DNA from: Alphaproteobacteria bacterium
Lineage (GTDB): Bacteria; Pseudomonadota; Alphaproteobacteria; Paracaedibacterales; CAITNM01
Reading direction: 5' to 3'
Length of the DNA stretch: 64,000 nucleotides
Assembly: GCA_021298215.1 (NCBI GenBank)
Contig: JAJTEE010000002.1
Coordinates: forward strand, 124,001-188,000
The translations under genes were made by a program, and so were the position numbers. This document shows, piece by piece, positions 35,676 through 45,720 of this stretch. Every line of letters begins with the position of its first letter. Position 1 is the stretch's first letter. A model generated the notes under the pieces. That model had not been told where the DNA came from, did no database searches, and saw only the letters and a list, made by a program, of their open reading frames with translations.

Positions 35676-38012
35676 ATGAAATTTTCTCACAAATGGCTAA
35701 AAAAATATTTAGAAACAACTGCTACACCTGCTGAAATTTCCGAAAGGCTTATAGGACTTGGCCTAGAAGTTGAATCATTAGATGATCCATCAAAAAATCT
35801 GAAAGGTTTTGTATACGCGCAGGTCGTGGAAAGGGAAAAACATCCTAATGCTGACCGATTATCTTTGTGCAAAGTTGATGCGGGAACTGGCGAACTCATT
35901 CAAGTTGTTTGCGGAGCCTCAAATGTAAAAGCAAACATGGGAGTTGCTTTTGCCCCCGTTGGCACGGTGATTCCTATAACAAAAGAAGCGTTGAAAAAGG
36001 GAAACATTCGTAACGTCGATAGTTTTGGCATGCTGTGCTCATCTAAAGAACTATTATTAGACGAAGAAGCCGAAGGTATTATGGATTTAGGCCTTGAACA
36101 TAAACCAGGCACTCCACTTACTGAGGTTATTGAATATGACGCGGTATTTGATATTTCCATTACTCCCAATCGCGGAGATTGTTTTTCGGTATATGGAATC
36201 GCTCGAGATTTAGCAGCCGTAAATTTTGGCACACTCAAAAAGTTAGCTTTTACAGATATTGCGAGAAATGATGATACACCACCTGTAGAAAAAGATACTG
36301 ATCTTTGCACTCAATTTTCTTTATGCCACATAAAAGACGTAAAAAATACATCATCACCTATATGGTTACAAAATTTACTTAATCGTGCTGGCCAAAAATC
36401 TATTAGCGCACTAGTTGATATTACGAATTATTTTTGCATTGGATTAGGTCGACCTATGCACGTATTTGACGCAGATAAAATTCAAGGAAGCATCGTTGTT
36501 CGTAAAGCTAAAAAAGGGGAAATTCTTAAAGCCCTGAATGATCAAGATTATTCTTTGGAAGAAGGCATGATTGTTATTGCTGATGATCGTAGCATCATTT
36601 CTCTTGCTGGCATTATGGGCAGCCGGGAAACTGCCGTTGATGAAAAAACCACTAATGTGTTACTTGAGTCTGCGTATTTTGATCCTGTATCCATTGCTAT
36701 CACAGGTCAGCACCTTAACTTAATTTCGGACTCTCGCATGCGTTTTGAGCGGGGGGTTGATTGTGCATTAATTTCTCCTTGCCTGGATATGGCAACTGCA
36801 ATGATTTTAGAAATTTGCGGAGGAAAAGCTGCTAATCCTTATCATGCAGGAGCTCACGTATTAAAATCTATTTCCATAACCTTACAACCAAAACAGGTAG
36901 AACGGCGTTTAGGTTTAAAAGTTGATGCAGATGAAATTTCGCATATTTTGCAGCAATTAGGATGCTCCATAGAAAAAGATTCATCTCTTATCAAAATTAT
37001 TCCCCCTTCTTGGAGACACGACTTAGTGATTACAGAAGATCTCATTGAAGAAATTGCTCGAATGAAAGGTTATAAAGAAATCCATGCACAGTCTTTGCCT
37101 TTAAAACCGGTTCACAATTTTAGCTCTCGTGAAACATTAACGCGAAAACACTTGTGTAATCGAGGATTCCTTGAAACTATTAATTGGTCATTTATTGATA
37201 AAAAAAGTGCTGAAAAATTCACTGAGAAACAAGAACTTTTAGTGCATCTTAAAAATCCAATTACTGAAGATTTTGCTGTGATGCGACCTTCCTTGCTATG
37301 TTCTCTTCTTGAAGTCGCGAAATTTAATTCGGCAAATGCCAGACCCAATGGCTCACTTTTTGAAATAGCACCAATTTATGGAACGCATTTTCCAAACAAA
37401 CAAGAAACTTCTATCGCGGGCTTACGCTTTGGAAACACACATGAACGCCATTGGCTAGCTCAATCACGAAACGTTGATGTATTTGATGTAAAAGCTGATG
37501 TTTTAGAAACGCTTAGAATTTTAGGTGTAAGTGAGACATCTGTACAACTTAATGATGAAGGTCCATCATATTATCATCCAGGAAGAAAAGGCACATTCAA
37601 ACAAGGAAACCGCATACTTGCGCATTTTGGCGAAATACATCCGGGAATAACTAGCGAATTAAATGCTATTGGTTTTGAAGTTTTCCTAAATCAAATACAT
37701 CAAACTAAAGCAAAAAAAGTTCAAACTATATTGTCTGATCTTATGCCAGTTCGCCGCGATTTTGCTTTTGTGTTAGAAACAAATACATCCGCCCAAACCT
37801 TGGTAAAAGCCGTTGAAAAAGCCAGTGACCTCATAATAAAAGTAGATGTATTTGATTGTTATCAAGGTCCTCATCTTGAGAAAGATAAGAAGTCCATAGC
37901 GCTTTCTGTGACTTTGCAACCCACAGAGAAAACGTTAGATGAAGCTGCTTTTTCTCACATCCACAAAACTATTATAGAAGCCGCATCTAAAATAAATGCC
38001 CATCTACGCTAA
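35676..38012 (+). CDS. pheT: Phenylalanine--tRNA ligase beta subunit
   Basis: 778 aa, full length. The tRNA-binding OB domain is near residues 39-150 (VVEREKHPNADRLSLCKVDAG), followed by the B3/B4 editing domain (NRGDCFSVYGIARDLAAV, then LGRPMHVFDADKI), B5, the catalytic-like core, and the C-terminal FDX-ACB anticodon domain (RRDFAFVLE). It forms the synthetase with PheS. Its stop overlaps the convergent exported-protein gene by 4 bp. Confidence 0.98.
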   Translation: MKFSHKWLKKYLETTATPAEISERLIGLGLEVESLDDPSKNLKGFVYAQVVEREKHPNADRLSLCKVDAGTGELIQVVCGASNVKANMGVAFAPVGTVIPITKEALKKGNIRNVDSFGMLCSSKELLLDEEAEGIMDLGLEHKPGTPLTEVIEYDAVFDISITPNRGDCFSVYGIARDLAAVNFGTLKKLAFTDIARNDDTPPVEKDTDLCTQFSLCHIKDVKNTSSPIWLQNLLNRAGQKSISALVDITNYFCIGLGRPMHVFDADKIQGSIVVRKAKKGEILKALNDQDYSLEEGMIVIADDRSIISLAGIMGSRETAVDEKTTNVLLESAYFDPVSIAITGQHLNLISDSRMRFERGVDCALISPCLDMATAMILEICGGKAANPYHAGAHVLKSISITLQPKQVERRLGLKVDADEISHILQQLGCSIEKDSSLIKIIPPSWRHDLVITEDLIEEIARMKGYKEIHAQSLPLKPVHNFSSRETLTRKHLCNRGFLETINWSFIDKKSAEKFTEKQELLVHLKNPITEDFAVMRPSLLCSLLEVAKFNSANARPNGSLFEIAPIYGTHFPNKQETSIAGLRFGNTHERHWLAQSRNVDVFDVKADVLETLRILGVSETSVQLNDEGPSYYHPGRKGTFKQGNRILAHFGEIHPGITSELNAIGFEVFLNQIHQTKAKKVQTILSDLMPVRRDFAFVLETNTSAQTLVKAVEKASDLIIKVDVFDCYQGPHLEKDKKSIALSVTLQPTEKTLDEAAFSHIHKTIIEAASKINAHLR

Positions 38013-38560
38013 TTATTAGTATCTTCTTCAATAGTAGGTATAATTGGGACCACATGAATATTTACTTTAGCAGCTAATAAATCCAGTTGTTTCTCCCTTT
38101 CCGCTTCTTCTCGCGCACTACATTTTGCAAATCCAATACAAGTAAAATGAATAGCAAAACATGTAGCGCCTGCGAAAAGTAAGATATTAGAAAGATACCC
38201 TGCTTTTACAAGACTCGTACTTGCTGCCAAAATTGTTGCGCCCCTACCAATATACGTGAGTGCATTCCCAGAAATTTCTGAAATATTCGCTATTTTTCTA
38301 AGAACTCGTCTAGTACAAGTTAAATCTTCCACATTTTTTTTATAGTCTTGACTAAGAAGATCATGAACTTCAGTTACTATCTTTTTTCTTATGCCAGTTT
38401 CGTCTGCAATTCCTTGCGAATCTCCACTTTCCCCACTTAAATTTGTCCCTGCACGAGTCAGACCTCCCAAACCTATCTCAACATCCATATCATTATCAAA
38501 GGAACCATAAGCGTTCTTAAACATTAGAATAAACAAAAGTGCTACTATATGTATTTTCAT
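38009..38560 (-). CDS. Exported/membrane protein of unknown function
   Basis: 183 aa, not recognised. A signal peptide (MKIHIVALLFILMFKNAYG) is followed by a polar region and two adjacent hydrophobic stretches (about residues 98-118 and 120-140), which could form a hairpin in a membrane. The tail is charged. Its end overlaps pheT. The AT-rich gap upstream includes a 14-bp palindrome at 38608-38621. Confidence 0.55.
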   Translation of the reverse strand: MKIHIVALLFILMFKNAYGSFDNDMDVEIGLGGLTRAGTNLSGESGDSQGIADETGIRKKIVTEVHDLLSQDYKKNVEDLTCTRRVLRKIANISEISGNALTYIGRGATILAASTSLVKAGYLSNILLFAGATCFAIHFTCIGFAKCSAREEAEREKQLDLLAAKVNIHVVPIIPTIEEDTNN

Positions 38561-38671
38561 AATGGAAACTAAATATTAAATATTGATAATAAAATATTAA
38601 TATATAGCAATTAATTAATTGTTAATGATTTTTAAATTTTTAATAAGATTCTATTTCAAATTAATGAACAC

Positions 38672-39136
38672 CTATGAACTTGCCTCTGTCAAAAGTCCTT
38701 GCGTTTGAATTTCGTCATCAAAATATTTAATAAAAAAGAACTTTGTCAGCTTGGGATTTATTGCGTTTTCTCTCACAAATTCTAGCTCAAAACCGCATTT
38801 CTTATAAAATTCCGATGCATTAAAAGCATTTGTTACTAAATTGATATTATTAAAGCCCTTCCCCCTAAAACGATTCTCAAGATCATCTAAAAGCTTTCTT
38901 CCGTAACCCTTTCCACGAAATTTTGAATCTACCCACATGTCTTGTATATAAATTTCTGCAAATGCAGTAAAAGCATTTAATACCCCAATCGTATTATTCT
39001 CATTATCCGATAGCACCAAAGCGAACTGTTTATAATTAACGTCAATCCCATGACTACTTTCATATTGTACAAAGCCTTCACGCATTTTCGCTTCGATTTC
39101 ATCGCTAAGCTTATCGACTAATTTTATTGCAGTCAT
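38672..39136 (-). CDS. GNAT-family N-acetyltransferase
   Basis: 154 aa, single GNAT domain. The acetyl-CoA binding loop is DSKFRGKGYGRKLLDDLE and the following segment has NAFNASEFYKKCGFELEF, both standard. Substrate unknown. Its start overlaps the stop of the split GrpB-GNAT gene by 4 bp, so it was probably the second gene of that operon. Confidence 0.88.
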   Translation of the reverse strand: MTAIKLVDKLSDEIEAKMREGFVQYESSHGIDVNYKQFALVLSDNENNTIGVLNAFTAFAEIYIQDMWVDSKFRGKGYGRKLLDDLENRFRGKGFNNINLVTNAFNASEFYKKCGFELEFVRENAINPKLTKFFFIKYFDDEIQTQGLLTEASS

Positions 39137-39753
39137 AATATCTTTCCTAACTGGATATCTTCAGAATCGCTTGGGTAGTTTCCAGGATCATTAAAAGGCA
39201 TATCTACATATTCAAAATGTCTATAAAACGTCTCAGCTTCAGGAGAAGCTTCTATATGTATGCTTTTTATACCTTGCATTCGCAGCCACTTTTCACACTG
39301 TTCCAATAAATAGCTTCCAAATCCTTTACCACGATTATCTTCATTTATAACAATAATGCGCATAGCAGCACGGCATTTTGGCCATTTTTGTAAATGTGCA
39401 TAACCAATAATTTCAGATCCTTTATACAATACGAAATGCACATGATCGGAGTGATTAAAAGTCCACGTATATGGATCAGCAATTGCCACCTTGTCAAAGA
39501 AATATTTTTGACGAAATATTTTCGCTGCCTCCCATTCTGTATAATGCGTACAATGCATTAGCCGTAATCTATCAAAGCCTAATTGCTGCAAAATTTTTCG
39601 AATAAAATCATTTTTTCCCAATGTGTAATGTGAAAACATTGGTGGTGCATCCTTATAGTGTTTTTGCTCATCAGAAAGTTTTTGTTTTAGCTGCTTTTCC
39701 CAATGTGTAATGTGAAAACATTGGTGGTGCATCCTTATAGTGTTTTTGCTCAT
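39133..39753 (-). pseudogene. GNAT half of a split GrpB-GNAT fusion gene
   Basis: The downstream fragment reads as a GNAT acetyltransferase with acetyl-CoA loop VINEDNRGKGFGSYLLEQCE and AETFYRHFEY. Its first 47 codons are an artefact: an out-of-frame copy, then the in-frame copy, of an 82-bp duplication. Removing one copy puts it in the same frame as the GrpB domain upstream, giving one protein of 313 aa, an architecture known for GrpB/GNAT bifunctional proteins. The fragment might still be translated from its own ATG, so residual GNAT activity is possible. Confidence 0.85.
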
Positions 39754-39776
39754 CAGAAAGTTTTTGTTTTAGCTGC
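39613..39776. repeat. Perfect 82-bp tandem duplication
   Basis: Positions 39613-39694 and 39695-39776 are identical over all 82 bases, and the match stops exactly at both ends. Since 82 is not a multiple of three, the second copy shifts the reading frame and splits the GrpB-GNAT gene. Perfect identity indicates a very recent event, or an assembly artefact. Confidence 0.97.
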
Positions 39777-40156
39777 ATATAATCAAGGCAAGCGTCTAAA
39801 TGCGAACGGAGATAATCGCGAAACATTAAATTCAGCTGAACTTCGGGGCTATCCGGCATATACATATGCAAATGAAATCCAGGCCTACTAAAATAAAAGC
39901 GAAAGGGAATATTGAGCTCACCCTTATATTCATAACCGAGAGATTCTAGTTGTTGAATTGAAGCAGATGGATTGCTAGATACAACAATTATATCAATAAT
40001 TGGCTTACCACTTAATCCAACTACAGATGTAGAACCTATATGGTGTATATCCATACAATTATCGCCTAAAGCTTTTTTAATAACAGCAGCCTCCTCTTCA
40101 AATTGAATTGGCCAGTCATTATCATAACGAGCAATTTCTATTAATTTAGATACCAT
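39671..40156 (-). pseudogene. GrpB half of a split GrpB-GNAT fusion gene
   Basis: The upstream fragment carries a complete GrpB (UPF0157, nucleotidyltransferase-like) domain: IEIARYDNDWPIQFEEEAAVI, IHHIGSTSVVGLSGKPIIDIIV with the GS and DxxV residues of the fold, and PGFHLHMYMP. It runs through the first duplicated copy, then ends 6 codons into the shifted frame. The ATG at 40156 is preferred to a GTG at 40174. The GrpB domain itself is intact and may fold alone. Divergent from uvrB. Confidence 0.85.
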
Positions 40157-40223
40157 AAAAATCTTTTCTTGCACCGCAGCGTTAGTTTATCAATAATACA
40201 GAACTTATCCAACGTATCTAGTC

Positions 40224-42245
40224 ATGGCTGCTATTGTTCCTCTCTTATATAATGAATGCAGCAAAGCAAATTCTGCATTTGCTCTTGAATCACCCTTTAA
40301 ACCATCAGGTGACCAACCAGAAGCCATAAGACAAATTGTTGAAGGTTTTATAAAAGGCGAACGTGACCAAGTATTAATGGGCGTTACTGGATCTGGCAAA
40401 ACATTCACTATGGCGCAGGTCATTCAACACCTTCAGCGCCCATCGCTTGTAATGGCACCAAATAAAATCCTAGCTGCTCAGTTGTATTCTGAGATGAAAG
40501 AATTTTTTCCTCACAACGCTGTTGAGTATTTCGTTTCTTATTACGATTATTATCAACCAGAAGCTTATGTTCCACGCACTGATACATTTATTGAAAAAAC
40601 AGCATCCATCAATGAGCAAATAGATCGTATGCGACATTCTGCCACCCGCTCGATGCTTGAAAGACGTGATGTTGTAGTGGTAGCCAGTGTTTCCTGCATT
40701 TATGGTATTGGGGGGGTTAACACGTATAGCGAAATGACTATCCCACTTAAAGTGGGACAAATACTGGATAAGCAAAAACTCATGCAAGACTTAGTGCAGT
40801 TGCAATACAAACGAAATGATTTAGCATTTGTTAGAGGTACATTCCGTAGCCGAGGCGATATACTTGACATTTTTCCAAGTCATTTCGCAGACCATTCGTG
40901 GCGAATTAGTTTTTTTGGAGATGAGATTGAAACAATAACAGAGATTGATTCACTAACTGGTGAGAAATTTGCACCACTTGAAGAAGTGCGAGTTTTTGCA
41001 AATAGTCACTATGTAACCCCAGGCCCTACTATTCAGCAAGCAATAAAACAAATTCAAGCAGACCTTGTAATTCGCGTTGCTGAACTCGAAGATGCTGGAA
41101 AATTACTGGAAGCACAGCGTCTTTCGCAACGCACAAAATTTGACGTAGAGATGATGCAAGCAACTGGTACATGCGCAAGCATTGAAAACTATTCCAGGTA
41201 TTTAACCGGCCGTAATCCTGGCGAACCTCCCCCTACGCTGTTTGAGTATCTTCCCAAAGATGCGCTTTTATTTGTCGATGAGAGTCACGTAAGTGTTCCA
41301 CAAATTGGAGGTATGTTTAAAGGAGATCGCGCTCGCAAAGAAACGTTATCTGAACATGGATTTAGGCTACCATCCTGTAAAGATAATCGTCCCTTAATGT
41401 TTGAAGAATGGAATGATTTCAGGCCACAAACATTATTTATTTCAGCAACTCCGGGACCATGGGAACTAGAACAAACACAAGGTGTATTTGTTGAACAGCT
41501 CATTCGCCCAACAGGATTGGTTGACCCTATTTGTATAGTGAAACCCTGCGATCATCAAGTCGACGATCTTATGGAAGAATGCCGCCAAGTAACGTCGAAA
41601 GGATTCCGTGTTCTTGTTACCACCCTCACAAAAAAAATGGCTGAAGCATTAACCGAGTACTTGAGTGAAGCCAATATGCGCGTTCGCTATTTGCATTCAG
41701 ATATTGAAACGCTGGAGCGTATTGAAATTATTCGAGGTCTTCGCGCAGGAGAGTTTGATATTTTGGTAGGAATTAACCTTTTACGTGAAGGCTTAGATAT
41801 TCCAGAGTGCGGCCTTGTAGCCATTTTAGATGCCGATAAAGAGGGCTTCTTGCGCTCAAAAACTTCGCTCATTCAAACGATAGGTCGTGCAGCCCGGAAC
41901 GCAGAAGGAAAAGTCGTGCTTTATGCAGATAAGCTTACAGGATCATTAAAAGGCGCTTTAGATGAAACAGATCGTCGCCGCCAAAAGCAATTGAAACATA
42001 ACAAAGAACATGGCATTACACCTGAAACTATTAAAAAGGTTATTTCCTCAGCTCTTGATTTACGAGAAAAACAAACACCTAAAAATTTTGCTACTACCGT
42101 TTTGACACCAAAAGAACTAGAAAAGAAAAAAGCTCAACTGTTGAAAGCTATGCGAGAAGCTGCAGACAATTTAGAATTTGAAAAAGCTGCCATGTTGCGT
42201 GATGAATTGCATGCTTTAGAAGATATGGAAATTCAATTTTCCTAA
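40224..42245 (+). CDS. uvrB: UvrABC system protein B
   Basis: Nucleotide excision repair helicase, 673 aa. Walker A GVTGSGKT at residues 53-60; the beta-hairpin [12 protein letters not shown] near 109-120; helicase motifs ([36 protein letters not shown]); and the C-terminal UVR domain ([19 protein letters not shown]) that binds UvrC. It has about 20 extra residues at the N-terminus compared with E. coli. No strong ribosome binding site is visible. Confidence 0.98.
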   Translation: MAAIVPLLYNECSKANSAFALESPFKPSGDQPEAIRQIVEGFIKGERDQVLMGVTGSGKTFTMAQVIQHLQRPSLVMAPNKILAAQLYSEMKEFFPHNAVEYFVSYYDYYQPEAYVPRTDTFIEKTASINEQIDRMRHSATRSMLERRDVVVVASVSCIYGIGGVNTYSEMTIPLKVGQILDKQKLMQDLVQLQYKRNDLAFVRGTFRSRGDILDIFPSHFADHSWRISFFGDEIETITEIDSLTGEKFAPLEEVRVFANSHYVTPGPTIQQAIKQIQADLVIRVAELEDAGKLLEAQRLSQRTKFDVEMMQATGTCASIENYSRYLTGRNPGEPPPTLFEYLPKDALLFVDESHVSVPQIGGMFKGDRARKETLSEHGFRLPSCKDNRPLMFEEWNDFRPQTLFISATPGPWELEQTQGVFVEQLIRPTGLVDPICIVKPCDHQVDDLMEECRQVTSKGFRVLVTTLTKKMAEALTEYLSEANMRVRYLHSDIETLERIEIIRGLRAGEFDILVGINLLREGLDIPECGLVAILDADKEGFLRSKTSLIQTIGRAARNAEGKVVLYADKLTGSLKGALDETDRRRQKQLKHNKEHGITPETIKKVISSALDLREKQTPKNFATTVLTPKELEKKKAQLLKAMREAADNLEFEKAAMLRDELHALEDMEIQFS

Positions 42246-42255
42246 AACACTGCCA

Positions 42256-42284
42256 TTGCAGCAAAATTTATGCGATGGTATAAA
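42256..42284 (+). promoter_or_regulatory. Promoter of tRNA-Val
   Basis: A -35 TTGCAG (42256-42261) and a -10 TATAAA (42279-42284) are 17 bp apart, with the tRNA beginning 10 bases after the -10. Good fit to sigma-70. Confidence 0.65.
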
Positions 42285-42293
42285 CATTAGACT

Positions 42294-42368
42294 GGTCGCA
42301 TAGCTCAGCGGTAGAGCACTACATTGACATTGTAGGGGTCACAGGTTCAATCCCTGTTGCGACCACCA
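42294..42368 (+). tRNA. tRNA-Val (anticodon GAC)
   Basis: A 75-nt cloverleaf. Acceptor stem GGTCGCA/TGCGACC, anticodon stem CTACA/TGTAG with loop TTGACAT (anticodon GAC), T loop GGTTCAATCCC, encoded CCA. mltG starts 12 bases after the CCA on the same strand. Confidence 0.97.
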
Positions 42369-42380
42369 TTTTTCGGTGAC

Positions 42381-43355
42381 ATGCGTTATATTATTTCTAT
42401 TTTTTTAGTGCTTTGTATTATTGGCGGTTTTCTCAGCTATGGGCCTGGTGGTCTTTTACGTCAACTGCACGTGCCGCAACATTTTTCTTTTATTATTCAA
42501 AAAGGTGATTCAACGCAAACAATTGCAAAAAATTTAAAATCACAAAAAATCATCCCCCATATTATTGGATTTCTCACAGGAGCAGTAGCAACAAAAGTAA
42601 TGCGAAAACCGCTTAAACATGGGGAATACCTAATAGAACCTAAAATTACATTATGGCAAATTATACAGAAAATCATAAAAGGTAATGTTGTTGTGCATTA
42701 TGTGACCATTCCTGAAGGTCTCACTGTCTATGAAATCTCTCAAAAACTTGAAAGTATTCCAATTCTAACGGGATCTGTTGAGCTGCCTCCAGAAGGAACT
42801 GCCTTACCTCAAACATATGATTATTACTGGGGTGAACCTAGACAACAAGTACTACAACGTATGATTAAAGCAATGGAGTCTTTAAAAAGCAAAGTTTGGC
42901 CTATTTATATGAAGAGTTCAGCTTTAAAAAATTGGGAAGAGATCCTCACTCTTGCTTCTATAGTTGAAAAAGAGACAGGCATTTCAGATGAACGTAGTTT
43001 GGTTGCATCAGTATATTTTAATCGCTTGTTAATAGGCATGCCCCTGCAAGCTGATCCCACCGTTATTTATGCTATAACTAACGGAAAAACGTCGTTCTAT
43101 CGCCCAATCTTTAAAACTGACCTTTCCAGTGATTCTCCTTATAATACCTATATAAAAAGAGGGTTACCACCTACACCTATTGCTTGTCCAGGAGAAGCAA
43201 GTATTATGGCTGTATTGCAACCAGCTCAAACTGATTACTTATATTTTGTAGCAAACGAGACAGGTGGACATGCATTCAGCACAAATCTAAAGGCACATAA
43301 CCAAAATGTACAAGTACTTAGAAAAATCGAGAAACAGAGGAACATCCAGCTATGA
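42381..43355 (+). CDS. mltG: Endolytic transglycosylase MltG (YceG-like)
   Basis: Inner-membrane enzyme that cuts nascent glycan strands and helps set their length. 324 aa: N-terminal membrane anchor (residues 3-22), LysM-like segment (TIPEGLTVYEISQKL) and catalytic domain with the active-site Glu198 in SIVEKETG, then SVYFNRLLIGMPLQADPTVIYA. The ATG at 42381 is chosen over frames reaching into the tRNA. It overlaps gmk by 4 bp. Confidence 0.95.
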   Translation: MRYIISIFLVLCIIGGFLSYGPGGLLRQLHVPQHFSFIIQKGDSTQTIAKNLKSQKIIPHIIGFLTGAVATKVMRKPLKHGEYLIEPKITLWQIIQKIIKGNVVVHYVTIPEGLTVYEISQKLESIPILTGSVELPPEGTALPQTYDYYWGEPRQQVLQRMIKAMESLKSKVWPIYMKSSALKNWEEILTLASIVEKETGISDERSLVASVYFNRLLIGMPLQADPTVIYAITNGKTSFYRPIFKTDLSSDSPYNTYIKRGLPPTPIACPGEASIMAVLQPAQTDYLYFVANETGGHAFSTNLKAHNQNVQVLRKIEKQRNIQL

Positions 43356-44056
43356 ACATTAAAAGGCGAGGAGTAATGCTTGTTCTTTCATCACCATCTG
43401 GAGCTGGTAAAACCTCAATTGCTCGAGCTCTGTTAGCGCAAGATAATAATTTAAAAAATTCTATTTCAGTTACGACCCGTCCAAAACGACCTTCTGAAAC
43501 ACATGGAGAAGATTATTTTTTCATCACAGAAAATCAATTCTATAAAATGTGCAAAAAAAATGAATTGTTGGAACATGCAGAAGTATTTGGAAATCTCTAC
43601 GGAACTCCCAGAGACTTTGTTTTCGATCAATTAGAAAAAGGCATCGACGTTATTTTTGATATTGATTGGCAAGGAACCCAACAAATTGCTCAAATAGCAC
43701 CAAACGATCTAGTAACCGTTTTTATCCTGCCCCCTAATTTACAAGCACTACATGAACGCTTACGTAGCAGAGGACAAGATACTGAAGAAACCATTACCAA
43801 AAGAATGAGTGAAGCAGCAGCAGAAATAAGCCACTGGGCCGAGTATCAGTATGTCATTGTGAATAATCATTTTGAAGAAAGCTTATCTCAAATTTCAGCC
43901 ATATTAAATGCTGAACGCACTAATCGCAAGCGCCAAACGGGACTTGCAGAGTTTATTAATCAATTCAGACAAGGCCATGCAATAAAAAGTAACCTATCCT
44001 CATCTTCCTCAAAAAATAGATTTGTTAAATTTCTGCGTAATTTACTCCATAAATGA
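43352..44056 (+). CDS. gmk: Guanylate kinase
   Basis: Phosphorylates GMP to GDP. 234 aa, slightly longer than usual because of a Ser/Lys-rich C-terminal tail. P-loop SPSGAGKT at residues 14-21, GMP-binding segment SVTTRPKRPSETHGEDYFF, and the lid region RLRSRGQDTEETITKRM. Overlaps mltG, so the two are co-translated. Confidence 0.97.
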   Translation: MNIKRRGVMLVLSSPSGAGKTSIARALLAQDNNLKNSISVTTRPKRPSETHGEDYFFITENQFYKMCKKNELLEHAEVFGNLYGTPRDFVFDQLEKGIDVIFDIDWQGTQQIAQIAPNDLVTVFILPPNLQALHERLRSRGQDTEETITKRMSEAAAEISHWAEYQYVIVNNHFEESLSQISAILNAERTNRKRQTGLAEFINQFRQGHAIKSNLSSSSSKNRFVKFLRNLLHK

Positions 44057-44095
44057 AGAGTTACGTATTATTTTTTATTCACTTCTTCAATTAAA

Positions 44096-44581
44096 TTAAT
44101 ACCATTCGCCGCGCTCTTTTTGAACTTTTTTATACTGCCACGCATTCACGCCAATCGTACCAAGTGCATAATTAACGCTGTACCCTAAAAGGTATTCTAC
44201 CGAACGCTCTCTCGCATCCGCATCAGCTTGCGGAGAACGTTTCAGTTTAAAAAGTTTAAGATAAGGATTTTTTAAAACAAGAACTTGCTTAAGAATCTTT
44301 ATTGCCGCCTCTAAGCAAGAATAATCTGTAGAACCAAAATCTATTGGCGTTACAATAGGTTTACAAAAGAGCTCCATACCTTTTTCCACCGTTTCCTTAA
44401 CACTCACATCTACCTCGTCTAAATTAGCTAAAACTACTTGCAGTGCTTGCCTATATGTTAATGAGGGATTTTCATCAGTCATGCAATACGCACAAGAATC
44501 ATCCAAATCTCGAACAGCACTGGCTGAACTCAAAAAATTAAATATCCATGAAATACTTATCAATGCTATCGCTAATTTCAT
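44096..44581 (-). CDS. Exported protein of unknown function
   Basis: 161 aa, not recognised. Signal peptide (MKLAIALISISWIFNFLSSASA) followed by a mature region with four Cys (CAYC near residue 31, then two single Cys), mostly helical in pattern. The ATG at 44581 follows GAGGA by 5 bases, better than the ATG at 44593. Convergent with gmk. The Cys pairs suggest disulfides in the periplasm. Confidence 0.6.
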   Translation of the reverse strand: MKLAIALISISWIFNFLSSASAVRDLDDSCAYCMTDENPSLTYRQALQVVLANLDEVDVSVKETVEKGMELFCKPIVTPIDFGSTDYSCLEAAIKILKQVLVLKNPYLKLFKLKRSPQADADARERSVEYLLGYSVNYALGTIGVNAWQYKKVQKERGEWY

Positions 44582-44656
44582 AAAAATCCTCAAAAAACGT
44601 TCTTTTTTAAGGATGCAATATATGCATTAACAACTGCTTAATTGGCAAATGACTGA

Positions 44657-45676
44657 TCAGACTTTAATTTTTCTGGAATCAAACGCGTCTCGTACAGCTT
44701 CACCTATAAAAATTAATAAGCTTAAAAGAATAGATATAGAGAAAAAGGCTGTTAATCCTAACCAAGGTGCTTGAATATTATTTTTTGCCTGCGTAATTAA
44801 TTCACCCAGCGACGCTGACCCTGGAGGGAGTCCAAAACCTAAAAAATCTAAAGAGGTTAAGGTGGCGATTGAACCATTTAATATAAATGGCAAATAGGTA
44901 ATAACAGCAACCATCGCATTAGGAAGCATATGTTTCCAGATAACGCGAGAGCTAGGTACACCAAGTGCTTCTGCTGCTCTTACATAATCAAGAGTGCGTG
45001 TGCGGAAGAATTCTGCTCTTACAACGCTTACAAGCGTCATCCACGAAAATGTGAGCATAATTGTCAGTAACCACCAAAAATTTGGCTCAATCATACTCGA
45101 AAGAATAATCAACAAATATAAGACTGGAAGATTACTCCATATTTCTATAAAGCGTTGCATAATTAAATCAAATCGTCCTCCAAAATAGCCTTGAAGCGCG
45201 CCTGTAAAAATCCCAATTAACGATGCGCCCAGTGTAAGAGCTAAACCAAATAATATTGAAATTCGAAAACCATAAAGTAAACGTGTTAAAACATCACGTC
45301 CTTGATCGTCAGTTCCCAATACATTTTCAAAAGAAGGTGGTGCAGGTGCTGGAACCCTTAAAGTGTAGTTAACAGTATTAATGCCAAAAGGAACAGGCGC
45401 ACATATCATATACCCCTGTGAATTTATAAGATTTTTTACATATGGATCTCGATAGTTTGCGGTTGTTTCAAATGTTCCTCCAAAGGTTGTTTCTGGATAG
45501 TTTTTAAACACAGGGAAATAGAAATCCCCCTTATAACGAACAACTAAAGGCCTATCGTTAGCTATAAACTCAGCAAATAACGTTATGAAAAAAATACCCA
45601 AAAAAATTAGAAATGAATAATAACCTCTTTTATTGGACTTAAATTGATATAAGCGCCTCTGCGTAATTGGATTCAT
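44657..45676 (-). CDS. yejE: Microcin C/oligopeptide ABC transporter permease YejE
   Basis: 339-aa inner-membrane permease. An N-terminal membrane segment is followed by the YejE-type periplasmic region (RPLVVRYKGDFYFPVFKNYPETTFGG), then FENVLGTDDQGRDVLTRLLYGFRIS and the EAA loop AAEALGVPSSRVIWKHMLPNA. In most genomes it follows yejB directly; here it is on the other strand about 4 kb away, behind tsaB-rimI. yejF, the ATPase, is not in the window. Confidence 0.93.
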   Translation of the reverse strand: MNPITQRRLYQFKSNKRGYYSFLIFLGIFFITLFAEFIANDRPLVVRYKGDFYFPVFKNYPETTFGGTFETTANYRDPYVKNLINSQGYMICAPVPFGINTVNYTLRVPAPAPPSFENVLGTDDQGRDVLTRLLYGFRISILFGLALTLGASLIGIFTGALQGYFGGRFDLIMQRFIEIWSNLPVLYLLIILSSMIEPNFWWLLTIMLTFSWMTLVSVVRAEFFRTRTLDYVRAAEALGVPSSRVIWKHMLPNAMVAVITYLPFILNGSIATLTSLDFLGFGLPPGSASLGELITQAKNNIQAPWLGLTAFFSISILLSLLIFIGEAVRDAFDSRKIKV

Positions 45677-45720
45677 GAAAAAATAAAATCAAATAATTTG
45701 GGCCATCATAGCAAGAAGAC

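Noticed and set aside
38570-38670. Very AT-rich stretch as a replication origin
   Set aside because: No DnaA-box cluster and no dnaA, dnaN, parA or gidA nearby; it is an ordinary intergenic gap with one 14-bp palindrome.
42357-42380. mltG frame extending into tRNA-Val
   Set aside because: Same reason: the extra codons are tRNA sequence, and the family N-terminus fits the ATG at 42381.
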